64,000 nucleotides of DNA from Piezodorus guildinii (GCA_023052935.1 CM041294.1:100447616-100511615); one strand, 5' to 3'; positions 44,961 through 57,358 are shown, counted from the first letter of the stretch. A program made the numbers and translations. Notes: generated from the letters alone by a model not told the origin.

Positions 44961-47536
44961 AGGGGATAAATTAAATTAGTTTACGTACATTATTATACTA
45001 TGAAATCATTAAATTAATAATAATTATAATGCTTCATTAAAGTGGATACTCAAAATTGAAGGAAAAAATTTGGAAATCCGGGCGTGATCTGAGCCAAATC
45101 AACTGCTGCAGAAACAAAAAAAAAGAGAAAATTGGTCTTTACAGATTTCAAGTACCAAGGCTGATTGCTGGGATCTAGTCCACCTAGGACCATCTGGTGG
45201 CAGCCTGTAAAACTTCCAGCTGAGACTTGAAACTGTCCGGATGTGACTAGAAAAACCAAAAGACTGATTGTGAGCAAATGTGCTTCTGTAGATTAAAATC
45301 CCATCACATTAGAAGAAGCACTCTAGCCATAGAGAAGTAAATTAATAGAAAACAATCAGCCTTTGTCTTCCGTCCGGAAGATAGAGAAGAGACAACTAAC
45401 GCCCCCATAAATTAGGTACTAGCAACAATTACTAATTTATCACCGCAGCAATAGAACAACTACCACCATAGAATAAACCATCCATTCAATGAAAATTAAT
45501 AATCTACTAACAGTACTATATCCTTTTGGCTACTACATACCCATTGTATTTACTTCATTCATAAACATTCCTAAATAAAATAGTTTGATATTGTCATTTA
45601 ATTTTATCTACACCTAAATAGCGAAAAAAGTGGACCACCATACATTTCTTAAACACTGAAACAACGGATAGAAGGTAGAACCTTAGAGCCGTTATTATGG
45701 TTGGGAAATGTGAATTATTATATGTTAAGTATTTAGAGATTATTATCTCTGAAGGATTAGAGATGGGAGCCTCTGGACTTCATGGTAAAGTTTAAATCAG
45801 TATAGACTTCGTCTTTGCTAGGCCAGTTCACACTGCCTACACGCCAGTCACTCCAATATTTTTTCAATTTTTTTCTCCAGGCTTTTCAAAAGTGATTTTT
45901 TTTAAAAAAAAGCATGATTCTGGATCCATTGCCGGCTGATCAAATTGTCGATAGCTGAAGATGGAAGAAGCTAGCGATACATCACAAGATCTCTGGATAT
46001 TTCCATGACATTTTTTATTAAGAACTAACCGACGATAAGTAGAGCCTACACGAGGTTGAGGGCGGCAAGGGTAACAGGACCCGTAGGCGACAGATTTACT
46101 GTCATGCAGGCGCTAAGAAATCATAACCAGACCTTATACTCAATCTTTGAAGGAAAAATAACATTACCTTATGATATGTAGTAGGTAGTTGGTTGTTTCA
46201 GTGTTTTTCAAGGAACGTATGGTCCGCTTTTTTTGCTGTTGAGTGTATGTAAAAAAAAATTGATATACATTTCAAAAAGTATAAATGTTAAGATCTTATT
46301 AACATATTGGCCTCAACACCAACTATTCTACTAGACAACGAATTAGAAATGTAGAATGTCATTAGAAATACAATAAATATCAGGATTGTCACCTTCTGGA
46401 AGTTATTTCCATTAATAGAAAATTAACATAACATAGATTATACGGTTTAGTACTTCTTTTTTTTTATAATGTGATATACTTATTTTAGTTATTCATACTT
46501 AAGTAATATAAAGACTACTGGGTGGACATTGCATAGCTGAGTGACAAGGACATTGGAACATTACTTTATCGATATCGGAAGAGCTGGAGGCTACCTGAGC
46601 ATAATTCAGACAGAGAACAAACAGTGGACAATGGATTATTGACTATTAATGTCTCTCCTTTGTTATATCGCGGCTTGTATTACATCAGGGTTTTTGTAAG
46701 ATATATGATCATATTACCCTTTATCATTTCCGACAATTTTATCTATTTATCCTGAATAATTTATTCTTGTTCTTGACATAAGTGGAACAGATAGAACCCC
46801 TAGAACCTCTCCTTATGTATGTGCTTCCTCAAGTCCTTGTGAGCATATTCATCTTCAAGGAACCTTTTATTTTATTTTTTTATCCATGAAATGAAAGCCC
46901 AACTTGAGATATTTTTCATGACTTTGGTAGTTCACTGACACACTAATAGAAATCGCTAGTTTTCCAATTAAAAATATTACTACTGATAGTAATCGCACTT
47001 TACAGCAAATACCTAAAACCACTGGCTTGCATATTATTGAGTCTGAAATCTCAAATGAAATCTTTATAAACATTGAAAACACAGGATTTTTGATGGGAGA
47101 GGAGGAAGGAAAAGGATCAAAAATATAAATTAATTTTTTTCAATGACTGTCTATAAACAATACTTATAAACTTAATAATTAAGTACTTACTAGGTAGAAA
47201 CAGTCTTTAGCCACACCTTTTACCCAGAAGATTAATTTATTTTTATAATTTCTACTTTTCCAAACATTTTTTATTGAGGGCTACCCGCTCTTCTGATTCT
47301 ATACTCATAACAGTATTAATGATAATCTGCACGGAATTAAGTTCAAACAGATTAATTTTTAAAATGACCAAGGCCGAATACCCTTTGTATACAAGGAGGA
47401 GGCTAAAAAAAGTGCTGAAAGAGAGCCCCTTTAATTAATCGATTATATTAATTCAAGCATGTGTGTACTTTTTATTCTCCCTTAATGCCAAATTATTTTA
47501 AAAAATCGACTGATTATTATGTCGTTTGAATGTATT
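44961..47536. other. No gene recognised
   Basis: AT-rich. Slightly richer blocks at 45060-45300 and 46020-46110 show no recognised similarity, and there are no clear repeats. Confidence 0.4.
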
Positions 47537-47547
47537 AGATGCAAGTT

Positions 47548-47833
47548 GTTTTGATTGTTTATTTATTTAACGTCACTTTATGCTACTGTGACAAATCGGA
47601 ATACAGTGGGAATTCTGAATTATGCATATCCAGGTTTAATTATAATAGGGATCTTTAACCTGGCATCGCACAGGCTTGAGATCACCTTTTTTATTCCCTC
47701 TCCGAAGGACGGCATAACTAAGGATAAAAAACGGCATAACTCCCATAAACAATCCTAAGCTCACCTGCAGTTTGAATCCGTTACCTTTGGCATTGAAGGC
47801 TGTTATACTAGCCATTACGCCACTATTGACCCC
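47548..47833 (-). mobile_element. tRNA-derived SINE, copy 3
   Basis: A 286-bp element, minus strand, between perfect 11-bp duplications AGATGCAAGTT (47537-47547 and 47834-47844). Minus-strand head GGGGTCAATAGTGGCGTAA, TGGCTAGTATAACAG (A box), GGATTCAAACTGCAGG (B box); the body with TTAGTTATGCCGTCCTTCGG and the tail GTTAAATAAATAAAC match copies 1 and 2. Oldest of the three by divergence. Confidence 0.9.
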
Positions 47834-48519
47834 AGATGCAAGTTTAAACAGAACAATAAATACAAAGTTCTTGCATAGTGCAGAACGAATTAACTTTCTT
47901 CGTAGAATATATAACGAGATACAGCAGACGTGTCTGGTAAATTGTAGCTTTGAGGTTGGTTGCTGGCTGTCAAATTACTTACTGCATTTAATCAGTTTTC
48001 CAACTTATAAATGGTTGAAAGTTATTTAAACTATCTCTATATCTTTGCGTCCAAATAATGTGGGAAATTTCACAATATTTCATTCAAGTCCGGTGCTACA
48101 ACACAATTTACTGAGGTTCAAAATCTGAAGTGTCTTTAAAATTTTGTCCGACTTTACTAACTATCAATTTCTTCCATATTCAAACAAATAATTCTGTGGA
48201 TGAATCAATAAGTTCTACGATATTCAAGTATGAATACGATATCCAAATAAGTTTTAGCAACACTTTGAGTGAAATATTTCGCTATCATTTTCTCAGATTG
48301 AAGTTGCTCTAATGAACCAATGTCGCTCCTCCTTCAGCTTCCTGGATAAATCTTGATAAATTATTAATTAGTGTTGACTCTTCATCTACTGTATAGTGGG
48401 AATCGCGGAAAATGAAAATAGGGTTTGAATAATTAAAGGGATGAAGCCAAAAACATCAAAATTGAGAATATCACAAGTAGGGAAAATCTTCCTGTATATA
48501 TCTAATGATTGGCTTGTTT

Positions 48520-48805
48520 TTATTAATATTATTATTTTTTATTTAGCTTAATAAGTTTACATAGTTCAAGACATCAAGATTGGTTGAGAGACCCCTGAGA
48601 TGAGTGAAAATGCGTTGAAATAGAGGATTTTTAAGCCGAATTCAACAAATTTCGCTAATATATTAATATAGCTAGGTCTGCGCCTGAAAGGTCTCTATTG
48701 TCGCTCCACGGCTGAAATGAGGGAATAAATAATTCTATTAGTTCGAACCAGGGATCTGTAGAGCAGTAGACGAGTGCTCTATCCACTAGACTAATCCATT
48801 CTCAT
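48520..48805 (-). repeat. tRNA-like repeat, possible second SINE family
   Basis: On the minus strand GGATTAGTCTAGTGGATAGA starts a tRNA-like head with an A-box-like TAGTGGATAGAGCA and a perfect B-box-like GGTTCGAAC (48740-48748). The acceptor and T-stem partners do not pair, so it is not a working tRNA gene. Downstream it runs into about 200 bases ending in an A/T-rich tail (AAGCTAAATAAAAAATAATA). Only one copy was found in the window and no clear target duplication, so SINE status is provisional. Confidence 0.5.
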
Positions 48806-50744
48806 TGATAATACATAAAATATTTTTTACTCATGTATAATAGCATTAAGAAAAAAAAATTAATAAAAGAGAAAAAAATCTTTTAACAAATGAAACATTT
48901 AACGCAATAAATTAGTTTCAAACATAGTAACGGACTAGGTGTCCACTCTAGCTTAAGCTTCTCAAAGACATCAATTCGGTCTGCGAAACAAAGTCAAAAG
49001 TACCATCTAACTTAGTTATTAATCGGGCTGATAGCAAGTTTAAGTTACCAAGGAACTTCCAACTTGGAGACAGTAACAAGTTGTGTTTGTTAACAATGTT
49101 CACACTTTGATGGTCCGTGACTATAACATGACCATGCTACGCTGGCTTGTCATTCGTATGAAGGTCAACTATTTGCATGTTCGACGAAACATTTTTTCAA
49201 CTCGTTTTCATTATGCGTTATGCATTTCTTAAAGTTCGAGGATCTAATTCAACAGTTCAAATCTCAAGCATTGAAAATTTTCAGATTTACCTCCATATCT
49301 TCATTTGGAAAATATGCGTTATTTCTGTATTGATCTGACTTTAAACTTCTCAAATATCTTTTTGAGCTATCCGTCTTGGTCCAATCGGTTGACAATATTT
49401 AAACATTGCACTTCATAAAGTTCGCGATTCAGAAATCTTTTAGAAAGATACAATAGGTAAATGCATAAATGTTTGTTTTCAGAAAAGGCTTTCTGAACCA
49501 AATATTAAACGAGTCTTAATATCCCAAATCACTACTCATATTTACGTGCCGGTAAGACGTGCCGACCAATCCTCATTACTATACGAAACAGAAATCGACT
49601 ATTTATTGATTCAAGAAATCATGCTTTTCGAAAAACTTAAAACAATCCCAAATTATTTGATGTACCATAATATAGTTACCAATATTATATTATAATAATA
49701 AAATAATATGCTCGCTTTCGAGTACAGTAGACTTGGCCCCAAAAATATTTACGACAGAAGAAATCCTTGCCTCGACCCTATTTTGATTTTTTTCTGTTCG
49801 TTCTTCGTCTTAACGGGGTCACTACCAATCAATCCAAATCGAACAATGGAAAATTTAAATGAAGGAACTGTAGGATTTGGAATAAATGTGTTTTTAAAGC
49901 CACACTAACAATCAATGCTCTACATTTTTTACAGATAAGTAGATTACAAACTCTATTTTTATTACCATTATACTGTACTATAACAAGTTATATATTACTA
50001 TGGTTCCAGTACGTATTTTTGCCATTTTTATTTATTAATCTTAAAAAGTAAACAAAATAAAATTATTTTAAAATAGCTGTCAGCGTGTAATATTTTAAAT
50101 TATTTGCTCGAAAATTCCGAGTGGGACTTACTTTGTACTGACAACCTTGGTAGAATAGTGCACCAGCCACACAGCCAAGGGTTCAAATGTACTCACATAC
50201 TCACTTTAGCATACCAGTGCTGAACATGTTATTTAAGAATTCGAAAAGCAAATGTTCACTAATATAAATTTTGTTTAAATTTTAATCAAATTAGTCCTTT
50301 TTTGGTGCAATATCTGTATAACTTTTTAGAACTCCAAAGCCTCTAAATCCAACCCTGTAAACACCAACCTCCTTTTGGAGATATCACGTTTCAAATATAG
50401 CTTCGCCAAGTTCATTGTACCACAAATTCTCTTGACCTTTCACAACTTCTTTTGACGCAGCAAGGCGAGTCTTAATTGTGTTCGGATAAAGTTAAATCTG
50501 CTTCGAGCCGCGTCAACTGTAGAAAAGTTGCTATGTTTTGTTCCATTTTTCTCGATTGGACTATTAAACCGTGGGGAAGGCGATATTAATTTTAGTTTCT
50601 ATCCCTTTATTGATAATACTCTTTCTAATCGATCACTCTTTATATTACTACGTGCATATAGTAGGAGCAAGATAGATTTAACATTAGATTCAAAATGTCG
50701 TATAGATGAGCAAAAAAATTAATCTATTACTTTAGAAATGAACA
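48806..50744. other. No gene recognised
   Basis: AT-rich spacer with no recognised coding sequence or repeats. Confidence 0.4.
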
Positions 50745-51620
50745 GAAATCTGCTGCGGGCAACAAACAACATTCACTTACCTCCGTTGTTAAAATTGATT
50801 AAAGAATTTTTAAATACTATTGGAGATGAAAATGAGAGAAACTAAAAAATAATTAATTAAAGTGAATTTCTGTAGAACATGAGTTTTATTAAAATATCTA
50901 GTATATTTTTATATAAAACAATCAATTTAATGGGGTTTTCATCACTCTTTATTACCTTTTACCAGCTTCTGCATTAGATAATATTTTTTCTAGAATATTT
51001 AGCTTTCAAGCGGTATATTATACATGTGTATTACTGTTATTAAGTTAAAAAACCAAAATAATTTCATTAAAAATATATTTTTTCTGTTTCCTCCTTTAGT
51101 TGGATATCGGATTCGTTCAACTTATATATTTACCTGTTTTTTATCAATGTTAACAATATGATATGGTTATTTTTATATAATCTACTAAACGAAAGGTACT
51201 TTAGAGAAATAGAATTTAAAATATCGGCATTTAAACCATTTTAGACTAATTCAATCAGAATGAAACCTACATAATATTAAAGCTCACTCAATTTTAAGAG
51301 TTTATTCAAAATCGTTTTAGCCGTTTGAACGACCTTTGATGAAAAGGTGCACAATGCATAGGTTAGCTTATTTTAATAAAAAAAAAAGTTGCTGTAACGT
51401 CTCGGGAGTATATTTGTCTTAAATATGAAATTTTAGTTTCATAGGACATTTCTTTTCGCGCTGGACTTTACACACACAATGACCTTTAGCGTGACCTGGT
51501 CATTTGGATCCAGGGGACTGTAACGCATCTATTTCCGTTGAAAACTCTAATTCGAAAATTTTCACAGCCGCAGTACTTTCCCTTACTATATATTTCATAT
51601 ATAATAGGTAAGTGTAAGTA
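50745..51620 (+). repeat. Family P copy, forward, near full length
   Basis: Left end TCTGCTGCGGGCAACAAAC, then CATTCACTTACCTCCG. Right end TTTCCCTTACTATATATTTC, then ATATAATAGGTAAGTGTAAG (about 51607-51620). It overlaps the first unit of the 680-bp tandem duplication that starts at 51211. Confidence 0.85.
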
Positions 51621-51890
51621 ATACCTTAAGGTCACAAAATATGCTGAGATCTACATCCGCTTCTATGATATTCTCTAACCACGAAAACAACCATGCCTAG
51701 TGAATTTCAGTTCATAAATACAAAAAGAGATGCTGTAATAATGTACTGTAACCATATGTAACAGTACATATTGTGTGCATTTCTGTATTAATACATTTTT
51801 TCTTTTGTTTATATTGTAAATATTGTATGAATGGGATCCTTTAGCAATATTATTATTGTCCATTGTGACAAACTGTAATACATACGAATA
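51211..51890 (+). repeat. 680-bp tandem duplication, unit 1
   Basis: Starts AGAATTTAAAATATCGGCAT inside family P and ends CATACGAATA, the 3' end of a J1 LINE. Unit 2 (51891-52571) starts with the same AGAATTTAAAATATCGGCAT and ends with the same GAATA before an A run. The units are nearly identical by eye, so the duplication is recent. Confidence 0.9.
51792..51890 (+). mobile_element. J1 LINE 3' terminus, orphan fragment
   Basis: TTTTGTTTATATTGTAAATATTGTATGAATG...GGATCCTT...AATACATACGAATA matches the last ~95 bases of the 3' UTR of LINE B (16567-16662). No ORF2 sequence precedes it. It is repeated in unit 2 at 52475-52571. Confidence 0.8.
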
Positions 51891-52571
51891 AGAATTTAAA
51901 ATATCGGCATTTTAGACTAATTCAATCAGAATGAAACCTACATAATATTAAAGCTCACTCAATTTTAAGTCGATACAGCGAGTTTATTCAAAATCGTTAT
52001 AGCCGTTTGAACGACCTTTGATGAAAAGGTGCACAATGCATAGGTTAGCTTATTTTAATAAAAAACAGTTGCTGTAACATCTCATGAGTACAGTTGTCTT
52101 TAATATGAAATTTTTGTTCCATAGGACTTTTCTTTTCGCGCTGGACTTACCACACACATAGACCTTTTGCGTGACCTGGTCATTTGGATCCAGGGGACTG
52201 TAACGCATGTATTTCCGTTGAAAACTCTAATTCGAAAATTTTCACAACCGCAGTACTTTCCCTAACTATATATTTCATATATAATAGGTAAGTGTAAGTA
52301 ATACCTTAAGGTCACAAAATATGCTGAGTTCTACATCCGCTTCTATGATATTCTCTAACCATGAAAACAACCATGCCTAGTGAATTTCAGTTCATAAATA
52401 CAAAAAGAGAATGCTGTAATAATGTACTGTAACCATATGTAACAGTACATATTGTGTGCATTTCTGTATTAATACATTTTTTCTTTTGTTTATATTGTAA
52501 ATATTGTATGAATGGGATCCTTTAGCAATATTATTATTGTTCATTGTGACAAACTGTAATACATACGAATA
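51891..52571 (+). repeat. 680-bp tandem duplication, unit 2
   Basis: The second unit carries the right half of a P copy (its GGTAAGTG end at about 52287) and the J1 3' end (52475-52571), followed by an A run (52572-52580). Confidence 0.9.
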
Positions 52572-52580
52572 AAAAAAAAA

Positions 52581-53610
52581 TACATTTACTTATTTGTAAA
52601 TAAATATAGAGTATTTTAGGATTTATAAAACGCATTTGAACAATACCCTCATATACTCGGGTGACCTTCGAAACACAACAATCGTCTATAATTTTTCTAA
52701 AAAAATACAATAAAACGTTAGTTACATATCGCAGTCAAAGTGCTTTTATGATTGTTATTGGTTTTCGTATTTTAATTGTTTCTGCTTTTGTAATATGGTT
52801 ACTCTGTGTAAAATCTGTAAGTAAAAATGTAATAATTGAGATCTCGATCCTTTCCGAAACATGAATTCGAACTAGGATAGATTTCTCTCAATTTCCATTT
52901 TGATGGCTATCCTTTTAGCTTCAATTTGTTTGTCAAGAAGCGTAAATGACAACTTAAAAAATGTGTCCTTTCTCAATATTCTAAAAGGTTCGGGGTGATT
53001 TCCATAGAAAAAGCGTATAAGTATCTCAAATAACGAGGAAGGGAGAGAAAGCCGAACCAGAACTAGGCAACCTTGGCACCTGAGGATCATAGATGTTCAT
53101 CTAACTATGTTTTTGAAAATAACTCATACCTCAGTCGGATGTCTTAAAAATTGCATGATATGTTAAAAACCCAGTTTCAATACGTCTTTAGTCGAAAGTA
53201 TTTATAATTAACTCGTAATTTTTATAGTATTATATAAATTTAAAATAGATTTATCGTTAGAATAATAACTCAGTCAATGAACTTTTTATAATAAAAGCCG
53301 ATGTTCCTACCTAAACATATGTTTCATGATTAACCGATTGCTGATTTTAAGAGGGAAGGAACTGCTGCTGATTTTGTTTTCTTCTTGGATCCGACATTCA
53401 ATGCCTATAACAATCAAATGTTATCAATATATATGATTTGTTTAATTTGACAATTATCTTCTCTTAAGTAATTTTTTTTTCACCTTCTCTCAAGACATTA
53501 GCTATTATACCATATATAAAAGAACTCTGCAAATTATTACACTATGGTTTATTATCTCCAAATAACAATATCTCAGCTAGTTGTTAACCTTAAATTTTTG
53601 GTATCTATTT
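52581..53610. other. No gene recognised
   Basis: AT-rich spacer, with short unsupported frames on both strands. Confidence 0.4.
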
Positions 53611-53619
53611 ATTTATTAA

Positions 53620-54070
53620 TTAGGAGAAACGGATTTTTTTTTTTTATTCGTTATTCGGATTCTACGCATCTTGAAAGGTAATCTCTCAAATTTTGAGGGG
53701 AGGTAATTTTTTTTGGTCGATTACAAATGTTTATTGTTGAAAATAATAAACCAAAAGCATTTATACAGGACTCCATTACTATTTCCTTTTATTTTCTTTC
53801 TATTTCCATTAGATTAATTCAAATAAAATTTCCTGATTCCAGAACAACTTACATTTTGTCTTCATCATCAATAATAACCGAGTTAAAAGGAAATCACATC
53901 TGTTATAAGTCGTGGCTTAACTATATAAGATAATATTTTGCTCATTGTTCATCGCGTTGTTTTGATCTCGAAAATCTTTTCGATTTTTCTCTATCTTTAA
54001 TAATAACCAATTTTGGTGGAATTACATTTATTGTAATTTGTTACTTGAATATACATATAGATTTTTTTTT

Positions 54071-54104
<34 letters not shown>

Positions 54105-54110
54105 ATCGCG
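53620..54110 (-). repeat. Family Q copy, reverse, upstream of TM6-TM7 exon
   Basis: Reverse complement of the Q copy at 840-1330: GGATTCTACGCATCTTGAAA, TTGAGGGGAGGTAA, TCGATTACAAATGTTTATTG, TCATCGCGTTGTTTTGATCTC and CAATTTTGGTGGAATTACAT. It ends in a poly-T run at 54065-54104, about 310 bases before the exon at 54417. Confidence 0.75.
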
Positions 54111-54416
54111 CTATACTGATTCTAAAACTCTATCCTTCCGTCCGCTGAATTTATGATGACAAAAATGTTTTGAGCTTAGCAGTGAGTATAAGCTATTTTC
54201 CTTGAGTATAAACTGATAGAGTTGCTTGTTCGTCTTTTATAAGATCTTTGATTAATTAATTGCTAAATATATAATTTAATTGCCTATACAACGATATAAA
54301 TTGTGATACCATATCCGTTGCGTAACAATGCGCATTGCTTATGTAAATATTGTGTAAATGAAGCCTCTTATCAATATTATTTAAATGCGCCTATCCATTC
54401 TTTCCACCTCTTTCAG

Positions 54417-54628
54417 TTGCTGTGGTTGTGGGTTTCTTCATCTGCTGGGCTCCGTTCCACGCCCAGAGACTCCTGGTCATCTACTCTCCTACCGTGGACC
54501 GGAGCAGCCTCCTGGTCACTGTCTACACCGCGCTCACCCACATCTCAGGAGTCCTCTACTATCTATCCACCACGATCAACCCTCTGCTCTACAACATTAT
54601 GTCTCTAAAGTTCAGGGAAGCTTTCAAG
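54417..54628 (+). CDS. Pyrokinin/neuromedin U-type receptor, exon for TM6-TM7
   Basis: The acceptor is CACCTCTTTCAG (ends 54416); the donor is AAG|GTATGT (GT at 54629-54630). It completes the split Val codon from the previous exon, then 70 codons: AVVVGFFICWAPFHAQRLL (TM6 with the conserved C-W-x-P motif), extracellular loop 3 (IYSPTVDRSSLL), TM7 (TALTHISGVLYYLSTTINP, then NPLLYN, the NPxxY motif) and helix 8 (SLKFREAFK). The FxxCWAPFHAQRL and SGVLYYLSTTINPLLYNIMS patterns are characteristic of insect pyrokinin / vertebrate neuromedin U receptors and differ from ecdysis-triggering-hormone and thyrotropin-type relatives. The exon is GC-richer than its flanks. It ends in phase 0. Confidence 0.95.
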
Positions 54629-54721
54629 GTATGTATAGAATCCTCGGTAATTTCTGTATCCAGTTTTAACTCTATAAAAAAAATATATATATTATATCTT
54701 ATAACTGCATTAAACAAATAC

Positions 54722-55715
54722 TAGTAAATTAATAGTAAGAATAAATGTCATGAAAATGGCTTATGAAAGCCTTAACCATTGATAGCATTTTAATAACTAT
54801 TTAAAGTGACTAGGTCCCGGAGTTCACCTTCTTTTAAATAGCAACAGAGGTTATCAGGAGTATGTAAGGAAGATAGGTTACGGACAAGTGGGTTTCTGTG
54901 GACAGAGGGTTTGGAATGAAAAAAGGTTTATCTCTTTCGGGTTAGGTCTGCAACAAATGGGATGTTGAGGTCATTATGGATTATTTGATTTGTGAGGAAA
55001 TGGCATTTAGGATTTTGCGAAAGATTTCGTATTAAGGATTGAATGCGGTAGGCATAGGATGGTTTAATAGAACACCAAAGCTCAGTTCCTTATGTCCAAA
55101 TAGGTCTAATAATAATGGCATAAATGAGATTTTTGTTATAGACTTGGAACGTTTGTCAAGTAATTTTATAATAGGTATCTAAGAGCAGTTTCAGTTTTGT
55201 CTGAGGATTCCATGTAAGGCGCTTGTCAAGATGGAATCCTAGATGTCGGATTTGTTAGAAAGTAGTAAATGGGATGTTACTAAAGGATACTGGTGGAGGG
55301 GGAGGGACGAAAGTCATCGTTTTGTGACGAAGGTTTAAGATGGATTTATAAGATTTGTTAGGATTTGTTTTAATCTTCCCATTGTGACACCATTCTTCAA
55401 TGGCTAGGTACTGAAGTGTTTGGGATGCATCAGTTGGATCATTATGAACGGATAAAACACACGTGTCGTCAGCTTAAATAGTAAGGACAGTGCTAGGATG
55501 GATTGGAATATCAGCTGTATAAAAGGAGTAGAACATAGGAACTAAGATACTACCTTGCGGGATAACAGTAGATTGAGAAAATGTGGATATGGAGGAAATG
55601 TTATGGTGTACTTTAAAGGTTCCACCAGTAAGGTAGGAAAGCATCTATGGTAAATATGTTTAGGAGAGGAATTGACGGAGTTTGTTAAGCGTGCCAGAGT
55701 TGATCAAATGCTAGA
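54722..55715 (-). mobile_element. J2 jockey-type LINE, old diverged copy
   Basis: Follows the J2 copy at 38271-39377 along its length: GGTTATCAGGAGT, GGGATGTTGAGGTCATTATGG, ACACCAAAGCTCAGTTCCTTA, CGCTTGTCAAGATGGAATCCTAG, ACACACGTGTCGTCAGC (the YADD region reversed), TACTACCTTGCGGGATAACAGTAGATTGAG (PQGS region) and GTGCCAGAGTTGATCAAATGC. All frames are broken and many small indels separate it from the other copies. Confidence 0.75.
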
Positions 55716-57335
55716 TGAGCCTATTATTACAGATCATACAGTGCCATAAATTAAATATATGTATAACGAAAACTGTATATGATGGATATATTAATAGAAA
55801 AATTCAATTAAAGTAGTTGAAGTAATGTTAAGAAAAATTAAAAACTGTAAAAAACTGAAGCAACTTGGTAAAGTAAAAGGCGGTGGCCTAAAAAAAGCAA
55901 AGTGTCGCCCTCCATTATTTCTAGCAATGAATTGGTTCCAAACAGGACAATTAGATTGTGCAAAGAATGGGTCTTTGGGACTAATTACATCCCTAAAAGC
56001 CGCGTTACCGGCGAAGCCATCAATATAAACAAAAATTTATCATAGCTTTCGTACAAAGCAATAAATCACCACTGCTAATTTCGAAACGCTTCCTCTCTGA
56101 TATTTCCTGACCAATTTCAATTATTCTTTTTTTGTTTTGCTGGATATTTAATCATTAATCGACTTACACTAGCGACAGTAAATTTCGTTTGGAAGTCAAA
56201 AAGATTTTTTAATACATTTTCAGGCTCAAAGTATGTTGAGCCAGACTTTGAGGTGGTGTAATTTTTTTTCAAAGATTCATTATTAAAAATAATAAACCAA
56301 AACTCATATTCTAATTTTTTCACGATACAAACATTTATTCTTGTTATATATTTCACTTTTAGATAACTGGAAGTAAAATTACTTACAAATGAATAAATAT
56401 TCCTTGATGTCTGACCACGGGACCAATTATTTAGTACCTTTCTTCCATTACTATTCCTTACTATTAGACTGGTTAGGAAGTGAAAAGATCAATATTTATA
56501 CCATTATTTACATGAAAACAATATTTAGGTCGAAATTGAAACCTATTTATGTCATTCTAAATCTATCCACATAAGTCCTATATTTTTATTACTGCGTTTA
56601 TTATAGGTATTGTATGATCATATAGTAAAGATTGAATTGAGATCGGTGTGCCATACGAGATGTCAACGACCGGCGTATGGCATTGATGGTGATTACACGC
56701 TTCCACAAGGTACAATCGCGGAGCAATAGGACAATAAATGGAGTAGTGTTTTCAGATCAGGTGGTAGCTTGATTTGACCCTTCAATACCGGGCTCCTGTT
56801 CTCTCTATCATGTTCGTTATAATTTGAATTGTCTCTTGTATAACCCATAATGGGCTGACGAGGAAACCAGCATCGCTAACAACGTAGACCGAAATGTGCC
56901 AATTAAAGCTATTTCATGCACCCTTGTTTGTCATTATTATCACGTACTGGCACACCATATAAGTAATCAAGTGAAAGAGGAACCATTTTACAATTAACAT
57001 GATTGTTAGGGTCAAAGACATCTCCACAGGGATTCACAATGTGGGTAAGATGAGATGAGGAAAACGGCTTTTTCATGTCGAATTCCAAAACTGAAGGTAT
57101 ACATCAGTCTGCGTTCTGATTGTGCTTGTAGAATTTTTCTTTTTAGCTCTTTCCTAATTGATAAGAAAAGAGGATACCGTAAAATGGGGTAAATAGGAAC
57201 ACTTAAATGTTACTTGAGCTATATAGCAAATTTATTTTTTATCTCAATTAATTAAAAATCCTAGGTCCACATCCCTCTATTACATATTTACTGGGTGTGT
57301 GTTTTTGAATTGTAGTTTTTGTAAAAAAAAAAAAA
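55716..57335. other. No gene; Q fragment at 56205-56345
   Basis: Noncoding. Q-like text at 56205-56345 (TTGAGGTGGTGTAATTTTTTTTC, AAAAATAATAAACCAAAA). A GC-richer stretch at 56640-56960 starts GGTGTGCCATACG and ends CGTACTGGCACACC, near-complementary ends, and contains CTGACGAGGAAACC and GACCGAAATG; its identity is unknown. Confidence 0.45.
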
Positions 57336-57358
57336 ATATATATATATCTATATATATA

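Larger units (their letters stand above)
1939..54416 (+). other. Receptor intron, 52,478 bp, packed with transposons
   Basis: Bounded by GTGAGT at 1939 and CACCTCTTTCAG ending at 54416. It interrupts the receptor right after MRML at the cytoplasmic end of TM6, in phase 1. Most recognisable DNA inside it is transposon-derived, in both orientations. No additional receptor exon is needed, because the protein sequence is continuous across it. Confidence 0.9.

Noticed and set aside
48735..48800. A functional tRNA gene on the minus strand
   Set aside because: The A and B boxes are there, but the T stem and acceptor stem do not pair, so it is a tRNA-derived repeat.
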